Assembly: GCF_021245725.1 (NCBI RefSeq)
Contig: NZ_JAJGSX010000030.1
Coordinates: 54,891-118,890 of the forward strand
Source of the DNA: Pseudonocardia sp. TRM90224
GTDB taxonomy: Bacteria; Actinomycetota; Actinomycetes; Mycobacteriales; Pseudonocardiaceae
Direction: 5' to 3'
Length of the DNA: 64,000 nucleotides
Each line of letters starts with the position of its first letter. Within the stretch, counting starts at the first letter, position 1. The position numbers and the translations under genes were made by a program. Of this stretch, positions 34,611-44,008 are shown in pieces. The notes under the pieces were generated by a model, which worked only from the letters and a program-made list of their open reading frames with translations, did not search any database and was not told the origin of the DNA.

Positions 34611-36014
34611 ATGCCGACCACCGCCCTTCCCGACACGCTCGTCGACGCGCTCCCGCGCCCGTACTGGCTCGACCTGCACGGCGCCGTCGAGCCCTGCCCA
34701 CCGCTGACGGGGCAGGCCACGGCCGACCTCGTGATCGTCGGGGGTGGTTACACCGGCTTGTGGGCCGCGTTGCAGGCGAAGGAGCAGGACCCCACGCTCG
34801 ACGTCGTCGTGCTCGACGCCGAGCAGTGCGGCGGGGCGGCTTCGGGCCGCAACGGCGGGTTCTGCGCGTCGAGCCTCACCCACGGCATCGCCAACGGGAT
34901 GGACCGCTTCCCGTCGGAGATGCCGCAGCTGGAGGCGTACGGCCTCGCCAATCTCGACGCGATCGACGAGACCCTGGACCGCTACGGGATCGAGTGCGCC
35001 ATGGAGCGCACCGGCGAGCTGGACGTCGCGACGGAGGAGTGGCAGCTGCCGGAGCTGGCCCGATCCGCCGAGCAGGCCGCCCGGCTCGGCCACGACGTGC
35101 GCCTCCTCTCGGCCGACGAGACGCGCGCCGAGCTCGACTCGCCGACCTACCTCGGCGGCGTGGAGATGCCGCGCGCGGTCGCGATGCTCGACCCCGCCGG
35201 GCTCGCGCTGGGGCTGCGCAGGGCGTGCCTGCAGCTGGGTGTGCGGATCCACGAGTGGACGCCGGCGCTGCGCCTCAACGACGAGCGCGCCGCCGTCGCC
35301 GTGCACGCCCCGCACGGCGTGGTGCGCGCCGCACGCGTGCTGCTGGCGACCAACGCGTTCCCGCCGTTGCTGCGCCGGCTGCGGCACTACGTCTTCCCGG
35401 TCTACGACTACGTGCTAGCGACCGAGCCGCTCACCGCGGCGCAGCTGGCGTCGATCGGGTGGGCGCGCAGGCAGGGCGTCGGCGACTCGGCCAACCAGTT
35501 CCACTACTACCGCCTCACCGCGGACAACCGGATCATCTGGGGCGGCTACGACGCCGTCTACTTCTACGGCGGCCCGGTGCGCCCGGAGCTGACCGAGCGG
35601 CCGGAGACGTTCGCGCTGCTCGCCCGGCACTTCGCGGAGACGTTCCCGCAGCTCGCCGACGTGCGGTTCACGCACAAATGGGGCGGGGTGATCGACACCT
35701 GCAGCCGGTTCTGCCCGTTCGTCGGCATGGCGCTCGGTGGCCGGGTCGCGTACGCGGCGGGGTTCACCGGCCTCGGTGTCGGCGCCACCCGGTTCGTCGC
35801 CGGCGTCGCGCTCGACAAGCTGTACGGCCGGCTGACCGACCGCTCCCGCCTGGAGATGATGAACACCAAGCCGTTCCCGCTGCCGGGCGAGCCGCTGCGC
35901 TGGGCCGGCGTGCATCTCACCCGCTGGTCGCTGCAGCACGCCGACCGCAACGCCGGGCGTCGCAACCTGTGGCTGCGCACGCTCGACCGGCTGGGGCTGG
36001 GGTTCGACTCATAG
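34611..36014 (+). CDS. FAD-dependent oxidoreductase, DAO / gamma-glutamylputrescine-oxidase-like
   Basis: 467 residues from ATG 34611; two upstream in-frame ATGs fall in or just after a repeat and lack coding character. The FAD-binding GxGxxG is DLVIVGGGYTGLWAALQ, followed by GGAASGRNGGFCASS, typical of the PuuB/YgaF-like amine and amino-acid oxidase branch. The C-terminal GGRVAYAAGFTGLGVGATRF closes the DAO fold. It likely oxidises a secondary amine or amino acid with O2. The gene stands alone and is flanked on both sides by almost identical 59-bp repeats. Confidence 0.87.
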   Translation: MPTTALPDTLVDALPRPYWLDLHGAVEPCPPLTGQATADLVIVGGGYTGLWAALQAKEQDPTLDVVVLDAEQCGGAASGRNGGFCASSLTHGIANGMDRFPSEMPQLEAYGLANLDAIDETLDRYGIECAMERTGELDVATEEWQLPELARSAEQAARLGHDVRLLSADETRAELDSPTYLGGVEMPRAVAMLDPAGLALGLRRACLQLGVRIHEWTPALRLNDERAAVAVHAPHGVVRAARVLLATNAFPPLLRRLRHYVFPVYDYVLATEPLTAAQLASIGWARRQGVGDSANQFHYYRLTADNRIIWGGYDAVYFYGGPVRPELTERPETFALLARHFAETFPQLADVRFTHKWGGVIDTCSRFCPFVGMALGGRVAYAAGFTGLGVGATRFVAGVALDKLYGRLTDRSRLEMMNTKPFPLPGEPLRWAGVHLTRWSLQHADRNAGRRNLWLRTLDRLGLGFDS

Positions 36015-36041
36015 CCGGCTGGGCACTCGTGGGCGCCCGGG

Positions 36042-36100
36042 GAGGGCAGGAAAGCCACTTTCCTGCCCTCACAGGGCCTGAAAGTGGCTTTCCTGCCCTC
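36042..36100. repeat. Family-A inverted repeat, copy A2
   Basis: 59 bp with perfect 21-bp arms at 36042-36062 and 36080-36100, differing from A1 by one base in the loop (CAGGGCCT against CAGGGTCT). It lies between convergent genes. Confidence 0.9.
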
Positions 36101-36124
36101 GCGTGCGGAGCACGGTTCCCCCTG

Positions 36125-37297
36125 TCACCCGTCGATCAGGTCGCGCTGCCGGGGCAGGAGGTCGTTCATGATCTTGGTGTCGTCGGGGCTGGCGAGCCCG
36201 CCGACGTCGATGAACGCGAGGTACTGCCCGTAGCCCACGTAGCAGCGCTGGATGTACTGCGGGCCGCTCGTCGTCGCGGTGGGGAAGGAGAAGCACGGCG
36301 CCTCGGGGATCGCGGGCAGCGTGAACGGGCGCCGTTCGAAGCCGGCGCTCTCGGCCTGGGCGAACGCGATGTGCACGGCGTTCGTCTGCGCCGAGGACGG
36401 GAAGCGCCACACCGCGGCCTGGTAGCTGCGCCCCGACGGAGGCTCGTAGGAGTACTTGCCGTACATCCCCTCGAAGCCGTTGGCCGCCAACGCGGTCCGC
36501 TCCAACGCCGGGTCGAGCGCGAACCGCAGGTAGCCCTCCAGGTCGTAGGAGCCCGAGAGCGGCGAGCGCTGCCCGGGCGCGTTGACCACGAGGTTCTGCA
36601 GCCCGTACGGGTCGATCGGCAGCGTCGGCACCTCCGCCTGCGGGGTGGGCGTGAACTTCTGCAGGAGCGCGGTCTGGTCGGCCATGAGCTGCTCGGCCTC
36701 CTCGGCGCCCCGCCCGACCGCGGTGTCGTGCACCAGGTACGCCACCATGCGCCCGACCGACGTCCAGACCTGCACGGACTCCCGGTCCACCCCCACCCGC
36801 AGGCGAGCGGTCAACCCGCTGGGCAGCTGGACGGGCATGGCGTCGGTCGCGGTGGTGGCGGCGTCCAGCTCGGCGGCGGCCTTCTTCGCGGACTCGGGAT
36901 CGGACACCTCCATGACCAGCGCCGTCGTCGAGAGACCGTTCGGGATGCGCGAGCACTGCGCCCACGCGGTGACGAACTCGTAGCGGTCGAGCACGGGCTT
37001 GACCGCCCGCCCGTTGAACAGCGCCGACGACTGCACTCGCTCGGGCTCGGTGAACGGACCCGACGGGCACGAGTCGGTGCGATCGGGCAGCACGCTGCGC
37101 GGCAGCGTCGTCGCGCCGGCGAGCCGGCGCCCCTCGATCGCGGTGCCGACCGACACCGGCGGGGCGGGGACGAGCGTCACGACCGGTGTCGTCGTGAGCG
37201 CGACGGGATCGGGTGTCGCCGTGCCCTGGACGGTCGCGCTGCAGCCGCCGAGCAGGAGCAGACCCAGTGCCCCTGCCACCACCCTCGAAAGCCTCAT
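36125..37297 (-). CDS. DUF7373-type secreted lipoprotein
   Basis: 390 residues from ATG 37297. A lipoprotein signal (LSRVVAGALGLLLLGGC) is followed by a Thr/Pro-rich spacer and a long extracytoplasmic region with an FVTAWAQCSRIP segment, an ANGFEGMYGKYSYEPPSGRS segment and an IQRCYVGYGQYLAFIDVGGL C-terminus, a pattern common to large actinobacterial lipoprotein families of unknown role. Several cysteines may form disulfides. It overlaps nothing and is convergent with the FAD gene. Confidence 0.8.
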   Translation of the reverse strand: MRLSRVVAGALGLLLLGGCSATVQGTATPDPVALTTTPVVTLVPAPPVSVGTAIEGRRLAGATTLPRSVLPDRTDSCPSGPFTEPERVQSSALFNGRAVKPVLDRYEFVTAWAQCSRIPNGLSTTALVMEVSDPESAKKAAAELDAATTATDAMPVQLPSGLTARLRVGVDRESVQVWTSVGRMVAYLVHDTAVGRGAEEAEQLMADQTALLQKFTPTPQAEVPTLPIDPYGLQNLVVNAPGQRSPLSGSYDLEGYLRFALDPALERTALAANGFEGMYGKYSYEPPSGRSYQAAVWRFPSSAQTNAVHIAFAQAESAGFERRPFTLPAIPEAPCFSFPTATTSGPQYIQRCYVGYGQYLAFIDVGGLASPDDTKIMNDLLPRQRDLIDG

Positions 37298-37347
37298 ACC
37301 CGGGAAGAGCCCCGGCGCCGGCGATCGGTTGGGGGTACTTTCCACCG

Positions 37348-37803
37348 ATGAGCGGGCCCGACCAGCCCCGGTGGACGCACGTCGCGCTGCCCACCGGCGA
37401 CCTCGACCGGTCGATCGCCTTCTACACCACGCACACGCCGCTGGTGGTGGTCGAGCGGTTCTCCGACGACATGGGCGAGAGCGCGTGGCTCTCCAACGAC
37501 AGCCAGTCGGAGACACCGATGGTGCTCGTGCTCGTCTCGTTCGACGCCGACAAGGGCGGGCGGCTGGGGCTGCTGCGCCCGTTCGCGCACATCGGGATCG
37601 AGATGCCGAGCCGCGGCGACGTCGACGCGGTCGCCGACCGCGCCCGCGAGCTGGGCTGCCTGCACTGGGAGCCGCGGGACATGCCCGGTCCCGTCGGCTA
37701 CATCTGCGCGCTGCAGGACCCGGACGGCAACGTCGTCGAGTTCTCGCACAACCAGCGCGTGTTCGAGCTGGTGCGCAAGCATTTCAGGCACCCAAGAACG
37801 TAA
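37348..37803 (+). CDS. VOC-superfamily (glyoxalase/bleomycin-resistance-like) protein
   Basis: 151 residues. One pair of beta-alpha-beta modules: WTHVALPTGDLDRSIAFYTT at the N-terminus and ALQDPDGNVVEFSHNQ at the C-terminus, with possible metal ligands His11 region and the C-terminal Glu. It is too small to assign a substrate. The last 20 bp overlap the convergent response-regulator gene. Confidence 0.87.
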   Translation: MSGPDQPRWTHVALPTGDLDRSIAFYTTHTPLVVVERFSDDMGESAWLSNDSQSETPMVLVLVSFDADKGGRLGLLRPFAHIGIEMPSRGDVDAVADRARELGCLHWEPRDMPGPVGYICALQDPDGNVVEFSHNQRVFELVRKHFRHPRT

Positions 37804-38422
37804 GTACTGCACGCACCCTGCGGTGCCCTGATTCGTCCTGGCCGAGGTCGAGCTTCGTGAAGATCGCGCCGATGTGCTTGTGGACGGCCCGCTCGGTGAC
37901 GACGAGCCGCGCGGCGATGCCCGCGTTGTCGTGGCCTTCCGCCATCAGCCCGAGCACCTCACGTTCCCGCGGGGTGAGCCGGGCCAACGGGTCGGGCCTG
38001 CGGACGAGCAGCTGCGCGATGACCTCCGGATCGATCACCGTGCCGCCCGCGGCGACCCGGTCGAGCGCGTCGAGGAACTCCTCGACCCGCGCCACGCGGT
38101 CCTTCAGGAGATAGCCGAGCCCGTCCGCGCCGCCGGCGAGCAGCTCCGTCGCGTAGGTCTGCTCGACGTGCTGGGAGAACACCAGCAGCGGCAGCCCCGG
38201 GAACTCCTGGCGAACCGCGAGGGCGGCCCGGATGCCCTCGTCGCGGAACGTGGGCGGCAGGCGCACGTCGACGACCGCGACGTCGGGCCGGTCGGCGCGC
38301 ACGGCGGCCCGGAACGTGTCCACGTCGGCCGTGGTCGCGACCACCTCGTGCCCGGCGGAGCCGAGCAGGAGCGCCATGCCCTCGGCGAGCACGACGTTGT
38401 CCTCGACGATCACGATCCGCAC
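37784..38422 (-). CDS. NarL/LuxR-family response regulator
   Basis: 212 residues from GTG 38422. Receiver: IVIVEDNVVLAEGMALLLGS, phospho-acceptor Asp in VAVVDVRLPP, Lys in YLLKDRV; DNA-binding: LARLTPREREVLGLMAEGHD followed by ERAVHKHIGAIFTKLDL. Its start overlaps the end of the sensor-kinase gene by 13 bp, showing they are one operon. Confidence 0.95.
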   Translation of the reverse strand: MRIVIVEDNVVLAEGMALLLGSAGHEVVATTADVDTFRAAVRADRPDVAVVDVRLPPTFRDEGIRAALAVRQEFPGLPLLVFSQHVEQTYATELLAGGADGLGYLLKDRVARVEEFLDALDRVAAGGTVIDPEVIAQLLVRRPDPLARLTPREREVLGLMAEGHDNAGIAARLVVTERAVHKHIGAIFTKLDLGQDESGHRRVRAVLTFLGA

Positions 38423-39651
38423 GGCAGCTCCACGGCGATCGTGGTCGGCCCACCGGGCGGGCTGCTGACAGCGGTGGTCCCGTCCAGCGCCGCGACCCTG
38501 CGCCGGATGCCGACGACACCCGTGCCGCGGGTCTCGTCGACGCCGCCGCGCCCGTCGTCGGTGACGCTGACGAGCAGCCGGTCGTCCAGGTGGAGCAGCA
38601 GCACCTCGGCGTGCTCCGAGTCGGAGTACTTGGCGATGTTGGTGAGCCCCTCCGCGATGACGAAGTAGGCCGCGGTCTCGACGGCAGCGGGCAGCTCGCC
38701 GAGCTCGCCGGCGTCGATCCGGGTCGGCACGGGGCAGCGGGCGGCGAGCGCGGCCACCGCGCCGGCGAGGCCGCGGTCGGCGAGGATCGGCGGGTAGATC
38801 GTCCGGGCGACGTCGCGCAGCTCGGCCATGGCGTCCTCCGCGCCGGTGCGGGCCTCGCGCAGCAGCCGGGCGGCGGTCTCGGGATCGTCGGCGAGCGACC
38901 GCTCGGCCACCCCGAGCCGGATCGCCAGCGCGACGAGCCGGGCCTGCGCGCCGTCGTGCAGGTCGCGTTCGATGCGTTGCAGCTCCGCGGCGTGCGCGGA
39001 GAGCGCGCCGGCGCGGGTCGCGGTGAGCTGCGTGACCCGCTCCTGCAGGTCCCCGGTCGGCGCGGGGGTGAGCACTGCACGGGTGAGCAGCGCGTGCCCG
39101 CGCGCGAGCGGTGGCAACACCCAACGCAACACCGCGAGGCAGATGGCGAGCTGCGCCGCGCCGGCGGCGAGGGCCGTGCCCCAACCCCGGACCGGGATGC
39201 CGAGCAGCGTCACCGGCTGCTCCGGCGACGCCAGCCACCACAGCGCCGTCTGCACGACGGCCACCGGCACACCGGCCAGCGCGAACAGCCCGATCGCACC
39301 CAGCGGGAGGCCCGTGAGCACCGCGACGACGAGCCATCCGACGTCGCGCGCGGTGGTCGGGTCGCGGAAGACGTGGCGCAGCCGCGCGCCGGCGCCGGCC
39401 GGCAGCGGCCGGTAGCGCGGCTCGACGGGCTCGCCGAGCAGCGCGGCCGCGCGGCGGCGCTGGGTGTCGGTGAAGCGGCGCAGCGCGCTGAGCGCGAACG
39501 GCAGGAGCAGCAGGCCGAGCCCGGCCGCCGCTGTTGTCGCGGCGGTCGCGACCAGCAGGAACATGCTCACCGCGGCGGCGGCCGCGATGGGCAGCGACAG
39601 CGCCAGGTACCACGCGGGCCGCAGGCGGCTCCGTACGGCGGCGATGTCCAT
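38410..39651 (-). CDS. NarL-type sensor histidine kinase
   Basis: 413 residues from ATG 39651. Two pairs of membrane helices fill roughly residues 15-180, then a HisKA_3 dimerisation segment with the phospho-acceptor in ELQRIERDLHDGAQARLVAL and an HATPase domain (AEGLTNIAKYSDSEHAEV, DDGRGGVDETRGTGVVGIR). There is little extracytoplasmic sequence, so the signal is probably membrane-borne. Divergent from the CPBP protease gene, which may be a target. Confidence 0.93.
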   Translation of the reverse strand: MDIAAVRSRLRPAWYLALSLPIAAAAAVSMFLLVATAATTAAAGLGLLLLPFALSALRRFTDTQRRRAAALLGEPVEPRYRPLPAGAGARLRHVFRDPTTARDVGWLVVAVLTGLPLGAIGLFALAGVPVAVVQTALWWLASPEQPVTLLGIPVRGWGTALAAGAAQLAICLAVLRWVLPPLARGHALLTRAVLTPAPTGDLQERVTQLTATRAGALSAHAAELQRIERDLHDGAQARLVALAIRLGVAERSLADDPETAARLLREARTGAEDAMAELRDVARTIYPPILADRGLAGAVAALAARCPVPTRIDAGELGELPAAVETAAYFVIAEGLTNIAKYSDSEHAEVLLLHLDDRLLVSVTDDGRGGVDETRGTGVVGIRRRVAALDGTTAVSSPPGGPTTIAVELPCGS

Positions 39652-39763
39652 GCGGGACAGTCTTGCCGACGCGACCGGGTGCGCGCGGTGTAGCCCGTAC
39701 CACCATCCGTCCGGATGCGCGCACCATCGAACCGGGCGCCGGCCGTTCCTAGCGTTTCCGGGC

Positions 39764-40732
39764 ATGACGACCGAGAACATCGACGTGTCCGCCCGGCGGA
39801 CGGGGGTGCCGTGGCGCGCAGTGGGGATCTTCACCGCCATCGCCTACGGCGGGGCCTGGGTGGCGATGCTGCCGCTGCTCCTCAGCGGCTTCGAAAGGAC
39901 GGGAACCGGCGTAGGGCAGACGGTTCTGACGCAGATCTGCATCGCGGTGATGATGGCCGTCCCGGCGGTCACGGCGATCGGGATGCTCAAGTGGGTGCAC
40001 CGGCCCAGGAGCGTGCTGGCGGCGGTCGGGTTGACGCCGCCGCGGCCGTGGGGGCGGCTGGCCGGCCGGTGCGCCGTGGCGTTCGCGATCCCGGTCGGGC
40101 TGCAGCTCGTCGCGCTGCTGATCTCCGCCGCGGCCGGGACGTACCAGTTCGACCTCGTGGACTTCTCCGGGTTCCGGTCGCAGTTCGCGCCGGAGACGGT
40201 CGGGGGCAGCGGGCTGCCGGTCGCCGCGGTGCTGGCGTTCCTCGGGGCACTCGTGGTGGGCATGATCATCTGGCTGCCGATGTTCTTCGGCGAGGAGCTC
40301 GGCTGGCAGGGCTACCTGTTCCCGCGGCTGCTCCCGCTCGGGCGGTGGCGCGCGCTCGTGCTCACGTCGGCCGTCGTGGCGCTCTGGCACCTCCCGACGC
40401 TCGCCATGGGCGGCCAGTACCCCGGGCACACGCTGCTCGAGTCGGCCGTCTACATGCTGATCGGCGCGACGCTGCTGGTCCCGATCCTGTGCTGGCTGCG
40501 CATCCGCACCGGCTCGGTGTGGCCGCCGGTGTTCGCGCACCTGGCCGTCAGCCACGTGAACGTCCGGATGGTCTGGTCGCTCGCCGACGCCGGTGCCGGT
40601 GCAGATGCCGGCGCGCAGCTGGACCCGCTGCACGTCGGCCTCAACGGCTGGCCGGGCTGGATCGCGATGGGCGCGTTCCTTCTGGTGCTCGGCGCGACCG
40701 GCCAGTTCCGGCTGCTCACATCCCCGAGCTAA
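39764..40732 (+). CDS. CPBP-family intramembrane metalloprotease
   Basis: 322 residues from ATG 39764, about eight membrane segments. The Abi/CAAX motifs are present: FFGEELGWQGYLFPRL (Glu-Glu), a central VVALWHLPTLAMGG (His) and FAHLAVSHVNVRM. Members are eukaryotic-type CAAX-protease relatives used in bacteriocin immunity or membrane-protein processing. It is divergent from the NarL-type kinase operon with 112 bp between. Confidence 0.88.
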   Translation: MTTENIDVSARRTGVPWRAVGIFTAIAYGGAWVAMLPLLLSGFERTGTGVGQTVLTQICIAVMMAVPAVTAIGMLKWVHRPRSVLAAVGLTPPRPWGRLAGRCAVAFAIPVGLQLVALLISAAAGTYQFDLVDFSGFRSQFAPETVGGSGLPVAAVLAFLGALVVGMIIWLPMFFGEELGWQGYLFPRLLPLGRWRALVLTSAVVALWHLPTLAMGGQYPGHTLLESAVYMLIGATLLVPILCWLRIRTGSVWPPVFAHLAVSHVNVRMVWSLADAGAGADAGAQLDPLHVGLNGWPGWIAMGAFLLVLGATGQFRLLTSPS

Positions 40733-42372
40733 CGCAGCGCCCAGATGCTGCACCCTTCGGTCGCGCCCGCGGTCGGGCCCACCTGCTTGGCGTTGCCGTC
40801 GAGCCAGGTCGCGAGGGGGCTGCCGGCGGGCACCAGGTCCGGGTTGTTGACGACGAAGTAGCGGGCGCCGTCGCGGGTGTACTCCTCCAGGAAGGACGGG
40901 AGGGTCTGGTCGGCGCCGAGCGCCCAGCCCTTCCGTCCGGCCAGGTAGAAGATCTGCGGGTCCTCGAAGTTGTTCGGGGTGCCGTTGATGTAGGCGTTCT
41001 CGTCCGACGCGATCACGACGAGGTCGGTCGGTGCGGTCACCGAAGTCAGCTGCGCAGCGCAGGCGACGGCCGACGAGCTCTGGTCCTGGAACGCGACGCG
41101 GAACACGTTGGCGCTCATCGCGAACAGCAGCGCCGTGAGCACGACGGCCAGCGTGAGCCGCACCGGCCTGCCGACCCGCCCGCGCAGCCAGGCGTCGACC
41201 CCGACCACCCCGAGCGCGACCATGATCGCGGCGAACGGCAACGAGAAGATGTGGTACTGCGGGCCGAACTCGGCGCTGTAGCGCCCGACGGCGACGTAGA
41301 AGACGAAGAGCGCCGGCAGCCCGGCCGCGAGCACGACGGGCCCGCGGGCCCGCCACGCCAGCCACGCGCCGAGCAGCGCGAGCGGCACCCCGACGATGCC
41401 GTAGATCAGCGTCGACTCGAACGAGGCGTTGCCCGTCCAGAACCCCGCGGACGTCCAGATCTCGATGGTGCCGAACTTGCTGTCGCCACCGGACGCGACG
41501 CCGAACGTGTTGCCGTACTCGAGGAAGAGGTTGCGCCCGTGCAGCAGCCACAGCGCGGGCGGGATCAGCGCCAGCACACCCGCGATGTAGAGCGAGGGCC
41601 GGCGCAGCCGGTCGCGGGCGGCGATCAGGAGCCAGATCAGCAGGATCAGGAAGACGTGCAGCGACGTCGGCTTCGCCAGCGCCGCGGCCGATGCCGCTGC
41701 GGCAGCGGCGACCAGCCACACCGTCCGGTCCTCGGTGAGCCACCGCTGGAAGAACAACAGCGTGAGCACGTAGAACGCCAGCACGACGGTGTCGGGCCCG
41801 TAGGCGTTGCCGTACGTCATGACGACCGGGGCGACGGCGAACGCGATCAGCGACCAGCGGGCCGCGTTTGCGGGCAGCACGCGGCGGGCCAGGCCCCAGA
41901 ACGCGGCGATGGAGGCGACCATGAACGCGAGCGCGACGAGCCGCCCGACCCACGCGTGCTCGCCGACCACGAAGTAGAGCGCCGCCGCCAGCCACGGCAG
42001 CAGCGGGAGCTCCATCTCGACGTAGCCGGGGCCGGCGCCACCCCAGTTGATCTGCGGATAGAACAGGTTCATGCCGCCGACGAAGAAGTTGTGCGCGATC
42101 GTCGCGGTGTCGGCGGGGCGCCAGATGTAGGCGAGCTGCTCCATCGGGAGCAGCGACCGCACCACGGAGAGCACGACGACCCCGGCGACGACGAGCATCG
42201 CGAACTGCCCGAGCCGGTCGCCCAGGAGTGGGCCGGGAGCCTGTGCCGCCCGCTGAGCGGGCGGGCCCGGCGGGTTCGGCGGACCGGCCGGCGGCCGCTG
42301 CGCGACCACCGGGATCGGCTGGGTCGCGGGGTCGCGCTCGGCGACGGACTGCTTGTAGTGGATGAGGGACAC
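40729..42372 (-). CDS. GT-C-type membrane glycosyltransferase (ArnT/GT39-like)
   Basis: 547 residues. After a Pro-rich cytosolic N-terminus there are about ten to twelve membrane helices. The first external loop carries acidic residues typical of polyprenyl-phosphate sugar transferases (RPADTATIAHNFFVGG and GPGYVEMELPLLPWLAA), and a C-terminal soluble domain of about 110 residues follows. It likely uses a polyprenyl-phosphate sugar donor on a cell-envelope acceptor. The 3' end overlaps the CPBP gene by 4 bp (convergent). Confidence 0.78.
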   Translation of the reverse strand: MSLIHYKQSVAERDPATQPIPVVAQRPPAGPPNPPGPPAQRAAQAPGPLLGDRLGQFAMLVVAGVVVLSVVRSLLPMEQLAYIWRPADTATIAHNFFVGGMNLFYPQINWGGAGPGYVEMELPLLPWLAAALYFVVGEHAWVGRLVALAFMVASIAAFWGLARRVLPANAARWSLIAFAVAPVVMTYGNAYGPDTVVLAFYVLTLLFFQRWLTEDRTVWLVAAAAAASAAALAKPTSLHVFLILLIWLLIAARDRLRRPSLYIAGVLALIPPALWLLHGRNLFLEYGNTFGVASGGDSKFGTIEIWTSAGFWTGNASFESTLIYGIVGVPLALLGAWLAWRARGPVVLAAGLPALFVFYVAVGRYSAEFGPQYHIFSLPFAAIMVALGVVGVDAWLRGRVGRPVRLTLAVVLTALLFAMSANVFRVAFQDQSSSAVACAAQLTSVTAPTDLVVIASDENAYINGTPNNFEDPQIFYLAGRKGWALGADQTLPSFLEEYTRDGARYFVVNNPDLVPAGSPLATWLDGNAKQVGPTAGATEGCSIWALR

Positions 42373-42522
42373 GCGAAGAACTCCTGGCGTGGGGTGCGGT
42401 CGTGCTGGGCGCGCGGCGATGCGTGGAACGCAAGGGCGCTGGGAGACCGGCGGGCGGGGCCCGCGGTCGTCACCGGAGGAGGTGACTGGTTGTCGTGATG
42501 ACTGGGAGCCGTGATGACTGGG

Positions 42523-43092
42523 TCAGGCGGCGAGCGCGAGTGCGGGCGGCGGCGCCCTGCAACCCCAGCCGGCGACGGCCGTGGACGCGACCCAGGTCCG
42601 CTGCGGTAGGCCGACAGCAGCGGCAGCACGCTCGATGACCTGGGCGGGAGCCCATTCGAGCGCGCCGATGCCGGCGCGGGCGTGCTCGACGACCCGCCGC
42701 AGGATCGCGGGCGCGACCGCGCCGACGACCGTGTGCACGGCGATGCCGATGACCAGCAGCTCGCCCGGTGGCACGCCGTGCGTCGAGCCGGCGTGCGTGA
42801 GCAGCTCGGCGATGAGGAACGTGAGCGGACTGAGCAGCGCCATCCACACGGAGCCACCGGCGGTGGCCTGCCGGCGCTTCTGCAGGACGCCGAGGGTGGC
42901 GAGGAGGCCGCCGAGCACGGCGACGCCGACGAACGTGGCGGCGCTGCCGAGGTGCGCCGCGTGATCGGGCTCGGTGTGGACGCCCGACCAGAGCAGGTGG
43001 GTGATCGCGTGCGCGACCAGCCACGTCACGAGCCCGATGGCAGCGTTCAACGCCCCATGAGCTGTGCGTCCGGCCGGACCGTTCGACGGCAT
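42523..43092 (-). CDS. Four-helix membrane protein of unknown function
   Basis: 189 residues from ATG 43092, with AGGGGGGTG just upstream. Four hydrophobic segments (AIGLVTWLVAHAITHLLWSG, TFVGVAVLGGLLATLGVL, VWMALLSPLTFLIAELLTHA, LLVIGIAVHTVVGAVAPAIL) contain several histidines. The C-terminus ends in AVAGWGCRAPPPALALAA. No family recognised. The 150-bp gap to the glycosyltransferase start (42373-42522) shows nothing notable. Confidence 0.7.
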   Translation of the reverse strand: MPSNGPAGRTAHGALNAAIGLVTWLVAHAITHLLWSGVHTEPDHAAHLGSAATFVGVAVLGGLLATLGVLQKRRQATAGGSVWMALLSPLTFLIAELLTHAGSTHGVPPGELLVIGIAVHTVVGAVAPAILRRVVEHARAGIGALEWAPAQVIERAAAAVGLPQRTWVASTAVAGWGCRAPPPALALAA

Positions 43093-43213
43093 GAGCACCC
43101 CCCTGCAATGCCTGTCACGAACGGTACGAGCGGGCGGGCAACCGGGTGGTTCGCGGAAGGTTAGCCAACGGCAAAAAAACGGCAGAGAAAGTAGACCCTG
43201 GTCACACCAGCCG

Positions 43214-43282
43214 AACTTGCCCACCGTTTTGCCAACCTGCACGGCCTCCGGGGTGTGCGGGTTGGCAAAACGGTGGGGAAGT
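43214..43282. repeat. Family-B inverted repeat, second locus
   Basis: About 69 bp with perfect 18-bp arms CCCACCGTTTTGCCAACC (43220-43237) and the complement (43260-43277). Here it lies between divergent genes, upstream of both, so it cannot be a terminator of either. Confidence 0.88.
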
Positions 43283-43301
43283 CTGGCGCTACCGTCGCGC
43301 G

Positions 43302-43997
43302 GTGGGTACGCGGGTGGGGCGGGTCGCCGGTGTGGTGGCGGCGGTGATCGTCGTCGGGGCCGTCGGCGCGGGCGTTGCGGTCAACCCGCTGGGCGACCCG
43401 CGTGCGACGACGGCGCTGGTGGCGCTGGCCGTGGGCGGGCTGGCGCTCGGGGGGCGGGCGTTGCGGCGGCGGCCCGCCGTGGTGCCCCGCGAGCCGGACG
43501 AGGATCCGGACGTCCCAGCTGGCACGGTGCGGATCCGGTTCTCGGGCACGCACGCCGCCTTGTCGGCGCTGGCCGCGGTGGCGATCGGGATCGCGTTGCT
43601 GGCTACGGGTGCCGCGCTGCAACGCGCCGCGCCCGTCGTCGCCGCCCTGGTCGTGCTCGCGGGTGGGGTGCTCGCTGTTGCCGGCGCGGCGACGGCTCGG
43701 CGCGTGCGTCGCCCAGGCGAGCTCCGGCTCGACGCCGCGGCCGCCACGCTGCTCGGTGCCGGACCGCCGGCGGTCGTGCCGTGGGGAGAGATCACGCAGG
43801 TCAGACGGTCGGGTGCGACCCTGGAGCTGCTCCTGCGGTCGGAGCGCCCCGCAACCTCGGCGCTGCGCCGTCGTCTGCGGCGGCACCTGGGGGAGCCGCG
43901 CGTCACGGTGCCGTGCCGGCGGATCGACGCCGACCCTGCGGCCGTGGAGGAGCTGCTGCGCAAGGCGCTCGCCGACGTCCGGGACGATCACCGGTAG
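43302..43997 (+). CDS. Membrane protein of unknown function
   Basis: 231 residues from GTG 43302. Two pairs of hydrophobic helices (GRVAGVVAAVIVVGAVGAGV and TTALVALAVGGLALGG; ALSALAAVAIGIALLATGAA and VVAALVVLAGGVLAVAGAAT) precede a cytosolic PH-like segment (PGELRLDAAAATLLGAG through VTVPCRRIDADPAAVEELL). It is 12 bp upstream of the TetR gene and probably in one operon with it. Confidence 0.7.
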   Translation: MGTRVGRVAGVVAAVIVVGAVGAGVAVNPLGDPRATTALVALAVGGLALGGRALRRRPAVVPREPDEDPDVPAGTVRIRFSGTHAALSALAAVAIGIALLATGAALQRAAPVVAALVVLAGGVLAVAGAATARRVRRPGELRLDAAAATLLGAGPPAVVPWGEITQVRRSGATLELLLRSERPATSALRRRLRRHLGEPRVTVPCRRIDADPAAVEELLRKALADVRDDHR

Positions 43998-44008
43998 CGT
44001 GGCTGTCC

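Noticed and set aside
39749..42433. 894-codon minus-strand frame across the CPBP and glycosyltransferase genes
   Set aside because: It lies in the wrong frame for the glycosyltransferase, and is antisense to the CPBP protease; no recognisable domain.
43093..43301. N-terminal extensions of the flanking genes across repeat B2
   Set aside because: They translate the repeat (MQVGKTVGKF, similar to frames at 9.9 kb), not protein sequence.
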